From positions 12,604,001 to 12,668,000 of the forward strand of contig OY292276.1 in assembly GCA_958496175.1 (NCBI GenBank): a stretch of DNA of 64,000 nucleotides. Direction: 5' to 3'. The notes under the pieces are model-generated. The model was not told the origin of the DNA and searched no databases. It saw nothing but the letters and a program-made list of their open reading frames with translations. The translations under genes were made by a program, and so were the position numbers. This document shows, piece by piece, positions 59,531 through 64,000 of the stretch (positions are counted from its first letter, which is position 1; each line of letters opens with the position of its first letter). This DNA is from Sisyra terminalis (taxonomy: Eukaryota > Arthropoda > Insecta > Neuroptera > Sisyridae).

Positions 59531-61096
59531 GCATAATAAAATGGATAAGAATACCAAAAATATATTATTATCCATTACTGAAGTACCTATATTTATGTTT
59601 GAAAATGAAAAGATTTTAATGAATAGCGATAGAGAGCTTACCTGAATACCAGAATATGAAATATGAATTAAATAAATTTTAAAACTATTTTATCTTTTCA
59701 TAGTCAGTGTTGTTTGAGTACAAAGAAGAAAGTTTTAAGAAAATTAACAAAAATTAATAAGCATATTGATACTTTATAGCCATCAGTATTTGTATAAAAA
59801 TATGTTAAACCTACCATATATACTTGAAATATTTTTCTTCACGATATTTATGTTATTCGAGACATAAATTGAAATAATCTTAATAATCAATCACATCCGT
59901 ACTAAATAAAGAATTAATTTTTTTGACTCAGTAATCTATACGTCCCGAAATAATTTGATTTAATTTTATATATTCTTAATTGCCCATTAAGAACAATATT
60001 TTCCTGTTTATAAAATATAAGTAATTAATTTTGGTCGGCTCTACTTAATGATGTGTAGGTATAATTATGATCAGTTTGAAAAAGAGAGGTGTGATAAAAA
60101 TATTTCACATAGCGACAAAAAAATCAACAAATTCAAATGAGTCTCATCTTCTTCTTTTGCTCCTTTCTTCCTACGCTTAATTAGTGTCATTAGTGGTTAA
60201 TATATTTAACGATACCCCTTGAATTACAAATTAATGTATCAGTTTGATGTTTGCAACACCTTAATCATACGTCAATTTCAATACCATCACTTAGAAAATG
60301 TCTTTGGTGTTCTAAATTGATTTTGGATTAAGATTTTATTCATGTAATTCATTTATAATGCGTTTCCGTTTCTCGTTTCGAATCTTTTGCTCGGTTTTGT
60401 TAATCAATCATTAATATTTTTTTTATGAAACCCACTCAATATCTAACTAGTCATATTTGTGGAGCTATGGTGGTATGTGTTATCGAATGCATGCACCTCA
60501 GCACGCAGTGCACGCACGTCATCTTTTCTTTTGCCCGAAGACTGAGTAGGATTGGAAAAATGAAAGCTAAACATTCGTTTTGCACGTATTTACTTCTCAC
60601 AAAACCTTCTTGTTAATGTTCAAATGCACAAATGAAAGACACATATCTATATATACAACAGCAAGTGTGGAAAAAAGTCTTTTCAATATGAAAGTTACCG
60701 CCTGATCCACCCATTTGATCTTGATCATTGACTATCGTGACAATGACGTCATTTAATCGATTTAATCATTTTGTCTACTCGCACAATTTACTACGATATA
60801 TTTCCAAGTACAACTTTCTGATGACAATAATACAAATCATTTTCTTTTCTCAAAAACAAAATTTCACCAAAATTTCAATCTGACCATATAAAGACATTGT
60901 AGTTATGGTGAATAGCAAAATGTGAATTTTAAGTAAGTGAAACGACATTTAATCGTTTTCTGTACAGAATAAAAGATCTTTAAGTGTTAAAAACAACAAT
61001 ATTACTTATCAAAACTGGTATACTTGTTAGTGATCTATTTTTAATACTTAAAAGATAGTAATGATAACCAGCAAAGAATGACATTTCTTTTGATTT
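59531..61096. other. AT-rich stretch with a GC-richer, CRE-containing patch
   Basis: The patch 60440-60790 is less AT-rich. It contains a full palindromic cAMP-response-type site, TGACGTCA, at 60744-60751, followed by TTTAATCGATTTAATCA. A 63-codon frame at 60425 has no recognised domain. The patch could be a regulatory element. Confidence 0.4.
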
Positions 61097-61390
61097 AATT
61101 GGTTCTGACACCAGCCAAACTTTATGCTATTTGTTACTATTTACAATGTAATTTGATATAAAAACATATTTTCCCGTTCGATTCTTTTTAAATGCAAATT
61201 ATCAATTCATTTATTTGTGATAAGTCTTGATAATAACGTAGATTTGAAAGAACCGAAAGTATTTATCGGTTGAAATTTTCAATGTTTTGAATTTCGTTCA
61301 ATATCTCCTTTAACCATCGTTGTTTAGCTAAGTAATAATCACAAGAAAAACTTATGACTTAACCACTTGAAATTAAATACATTAGTTTCA
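61097..61390 (+). repeat. Duplicated block, first copy
   Basis: This block aligns with 62768-63045 over about 280 bases. Shared landmarks are TTGGTTCTGA, CAGCCAAACTTTA, GATATAAAAACATATTTTC and ACCATCGTTGTTTA. Right after it, 61322-61396 and 61414-61508 repeat once more with a period of about 100 bases (GTTTA, CTTAT, AATACATTA and TGCATT-containing units). Confidence 0.7.
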
Positions 61391-61621
61391 AAAAAATGCT
61401 TTTGCATTAAAAGTTGTTTAACTTAGTATTAATCATGGGAAAACTTATATCTTAAGCAGTAAACATTAAATACATTAATTCTAAAAAAAAAAATGCATTC
61501 GCATTAAAAATTTTCAGTAAAACCACCGAAAGATTATCATAGTGTAAAATGGGAGTTTGAGTAGTAGGTAAAGCTTAATTGAGCCTACAACTTATATATA
61601 TAAAATTGAGATGAATAATAA

Positions 61622-62099
61622 CGATGAAATTTGAGAACTGTTTCGAATAGTTTCGATATTATTCCTGTATCTAGTGTTCACTCGACTGCAATTTGTACGT
61701 AAATTTTGACATGTTAGAAATGAATAAAATTAAATTTTCTAAATAAAGTTTGGTAATGTTGCATTTTCGACTTTGTTTTTAATTTAATTCGCCCAAATTA
61801 AATTGGCCCATAATAAAATTTAGTCACAAAAGAGAAAACTATACCATATTAGAACTGAATTAACAAAAATAGCGCGAATTAAATTAAAAACACAGTTGAA
61901 AATGCAACGTTCCCAGATTGTGAGTGTGCTGAAATGGACTTGAGCCGAAAATTTAATTTTATATATTACAATATTTGAAAATAACCGTCGCTTCTTCATT
62001 TCTGGCATATGTCAAAGTTTACGTACAAATTGCATTCGAGTGAACAATACATATAGGAATAATATCGAAACCATTCGAAATAGTTCTCAAATTTCGACG
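61622..62099. repeat. Nested foldback with a MITE at its centre
   Basis: The outer arms 61622-61722 and 62000-62099 are inverted copies (TTTGAGAACTGTTTCGAATA on the left, similar in complement on the right). Between them, 61752-61915 is a CTGGCAA-family MITE (copy 4) with its own 41-base inverted ends. The MITE therefore sits inside the larger foldback. Confidence 0.7.
61752..61915. mobile_element. CTGGCAA-type MITE family, copy 4
   Basis: The left half is GGTAATGTTGCATTTTCGAC and the right half has GTTGAAAATGCAACGTTCCC. The inverted ends continue through TTTTTAATTTAATTCGC. Length is 164 bases, like copy 3. A 62-codon minus frame here is accidental. Confidence 0.65.
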
Positions 62100-62189
62100 T
62101 TCCTGATCCAAGCTTATCCCGAAAAATCTCTGTTTAAATAAATTTAAAAAAAATTTTTTTCGGAAAGAAATCCATTTAAACAATAAAAC

Positions 62190-62263
62190 GGTTTGAAAAA
62201 ATCATTAATGAAAATTTTCTCTTTATAAATTATTGGATAACTTTAAAAGGAATGGAAAAAATC

Positions 62264-62298
<35 letters not shown>

Positions 62299-62767
62299 TT
62301 CGATTTTTCACTTAAATAACATGGGAACAATATTCTCTTGCACTTTGGAATTTTATAGCTCACGTTGATGACAATATTTCGGAATGACCAAAGTATATTC
62401 TTGTAGAAAATTGAACGATCTACAAAAAAGGTCTTGTACAAGTTTTTGATATATTTATTCCTTCAAAAGTTATTCGAGGTCAAAGTTGAACTAAAGTGAA
62501 ATTTTAATATTTTTTCAAATTTTTGACGGAACCATCAATTTTATGAGAAAATTTTATAAGACATTTCTTCTAGAGCACTTTTTTTCTATAACTTATCTGT
62601 ACAAAATGTTTTGATATTTTTTACAGGTTTTAAGTAATAAAAAAAATTATGTTAAAAATATAATAATTCAGGGAATATTATTAATTTAAAACAATAAAAT
62701 TATGAATATTTTCAGTTTAATGCAAATAATTTAGAACCTGTGAAAAATATTATTTATATAAACTAAA
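62190..62767. repeat. Duplicated flank plus TA tract
   Basis: At 62215-62265 the words AATTATTGGATAACTTTAAA and GGAATGGAAAAAATCA precede a TA tract (62268-62295). The same order recurs at 63100-63203, after the second copy of the block at 61097. The remainder to 62767 is AT-rich with nothing recognised. Confidence 0.6.
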
Positions 62768-63135
62768 CTGTTGGTTCTGATACAGCCAAACTTTAGGCTA
62801 CTTGTTAGTATTTACAACGTAATTCGATATAAAAACATATTTTCTCGTTCAATTTTTTTTTAACGCAAATTATCAATTCTTTAATTTGCGATTAGTATTG
62901 ATAATAAAAAAGGTTCGAAAAAACAGAAACAATTTATTGGTTTATATTATTAATGTTTCGAATTTCGTTCAATATCTTATTTAACCATCGTTGTTTAACT
63001 TTGGAATAATCTTGAAAAAAACTTAAAACTTTACCACTTGAAATCATTAATGAATTTTTGCCTAACAATAGAGAAAGTTCTATAAAATTGTCTTTCATAA
63101 GTAATTGGATAACTTAAAAAGGAATAGAAAAAATC

Positions 63136-63140
<5 letters not shown>
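62768..63140 (+). repeat. Duplicated block, second copy
   Basis: This copy matches 61097-61390 and then continues directly into the segment matching 62215-62265. The first copy is separated from that segment by the foldback 61622-62099 and neighbouring DNA, so the second copy shows the uninterrupted order. Confidence 0.65.

Positions 63141-63203
<63 letters not shown>
63138..63203. repeat. TA microsatellite
   Basis: About 33 uninterrupted TA units. A 79-codon minus frame ending in (YI)n is only the translation of this tract. Confidence 0.95.
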
Positions 63204-63206
<3 letters not shown>

Positions 63207-63646
63207 AGATATATATATAGTAAATTGGTGAAGTACTTGAGAAAAATCTTTAAAAAATCATAATAAGAACCAAACATCGATGATTTAACAACTGAAAAAA
63301 TAAACCAAATAAAATTCTTTTGAGATGATTGCCTGAAGGGAAAGTAAGTAAATGGCTGCAAAAAGATGATCAAATATGAATTTGCATTGTTTTTATAAGC
63401 TTTAAAAGTTACCAGTTAATAAGTAAAAGCAAAACATGTACTAATAGGATGATGGAAGCAAAACTTTCTCAAAGAAGCTAAAAAAAATGTATTTTCTTTT
63501 CAAATAGTTTTCATTAAATGAAAAGGATTGGTTTAAGAGTTTGAGGGGATTTAATTGGCTGGAATAATTTAAGGAAATACATACAATAAAAATAATTTAC
63601 GAAAGTAGTATTGGCTGGGAAATGATATTGAAATAAAAATAAATTA
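63204..63646. other. AT-rich stretch, nothing recognised
   Basis: No coding signal or paired repeat was found between the TA tract and the third SINE. Confidence 0.55.
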
Positions 63647-63812
63647 GCCTACTGGTGGTCGAGTGGTCAAAGTAGCCACTGGAAGGTGTTGGGTTCGAAA
63701 TTCATATCGAGCAAATTTTCGATATTTCTTGGTTACAAATTTGTATTAACCCTTGAGTCGCTAAAGATCTTTGAAGTTATAAAATGACCACAAATAACAA
63801 TAAAAAAAAGAA
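63647..63812 (+). repeat. tRNA-derived SINE, copy 3
   Basis: The A-box-like TGGTCGAGTGG and B-box-like GGTTCGAAATTC are the best preserved of the three copies. The body GAGCAAATTTTCGATATTTC and the tail TTGAGTCGCTAAAGA match copy 1. The copy ends in AACAATAAAAAAAAG. The last part of the tail stem is mutated (AAAATGACC). Confidence 0.8.
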
Positions 63813-64000
63813 TAAGATTGCCCATTAATAAATAGCAATGAACTATAAAAATTTTAAATAAAAACTTCAAAAAGTCCATTTAAAATTTTCAAGATAATTT
63901 TCAAGATATTTTCTTACAAATTTAGGTGACATGAACGACTTAATGTAATGATTTTTCCGAATAATCAGGAAAAAAATTGTCATTTGCATTATATTAAAAT
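63813..64000. other. AT-rich end of the window
   Basis: No feature is recognised. Confidence 0.6.

Noticed and set aside
63134..63373. 79-codon frame ending in alternating Tyr-Ile
   Set aside because: It is the translation of the TA microsatellite.

Overview
The window is very AT-rich, repeat-dense eukaryotic DNA, most likely from an insect. The evidence is the combination of Jockey-type LINE fragments, a Helitron-like element ending in an AGCTAGT-type terminus, hAT, Tc1, mariner and Harbinger-like relics, a tRNA-derived SINE and long TA microsatellites. I found no intact protein-coding host gene. Every recognisable coding stretch is a broken piece of a mobile element. The window therefore looks like a large intron or intergenic region.

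Layout. 1-6 kb: a Tc1-like relic (1192-1824) with a decayed transposase C-terminus, then a hAT-like relic (2593-3545). 6-15 kb: a SINE (5924), a higher-order tandem repeat with a 240-bp period (10770-12112), two GC-richer patches, a Harbinger-like MITE with TTA flanks (14236-14630) and the first copy of a CTGGCAA MITE family. 19-25 kb: several foldback elements, a long-TIR element of the TTAGGGTG type (21380-22206), and a hAT MITE with a perfect 8-bp target duplication (24804-25121). 27.5 kb: a GC-richer block with a TATA box and two heat-shock-element-like sites, probably a solo LTR. 35-42 kb: a TTAA-flanked element inside a 123-bp tandem dimer, a 417-bp foldback inside another tandem duplication, a second SINE, and a second TTAGGGTG element with a perfect 6-bp target duplication, followed by a mariner relic. 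44-50 kb: two foldbacks, a second TTAA-type element and a Helitron-like element. 50.8-53.4 kb: two Jockey-type ORF2 pseudogenes in opposite orientation. 55-57.8 kb: an 852-bp foldback enclosing a gene-like fragment, and a three-frame pseudogene. 59-64 kb: a 40-bp perfect hairpin, more foldbacks, a duplicated block and a third SINE.

The most interesting signal is a group of foldback repeats at 22.3, 24.0, 38.0, 44.0 and 59.1 kb. Their arm sequences differ, but each carries the same short motif: CTGANGA or a variant, one A, a short stem-loop, then GAAAC. This matches the order of the hammerhead ribozyme core (known from Penelope-like retroelements and related repeats) apart from one extra A. 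Several foldbacks also lie inside local tandem duplications.

Some patches are much less AT-rich than the rest (8.4, 12.5, 13.5, 23.3, 31.7 and 60.5 kb). They may be conserved regulatory DNA or non-coding exons. Two of them hold CTCF-like 10-mers. All family assignments rest on termini, target duplications and motifs read by eye; no search was run.
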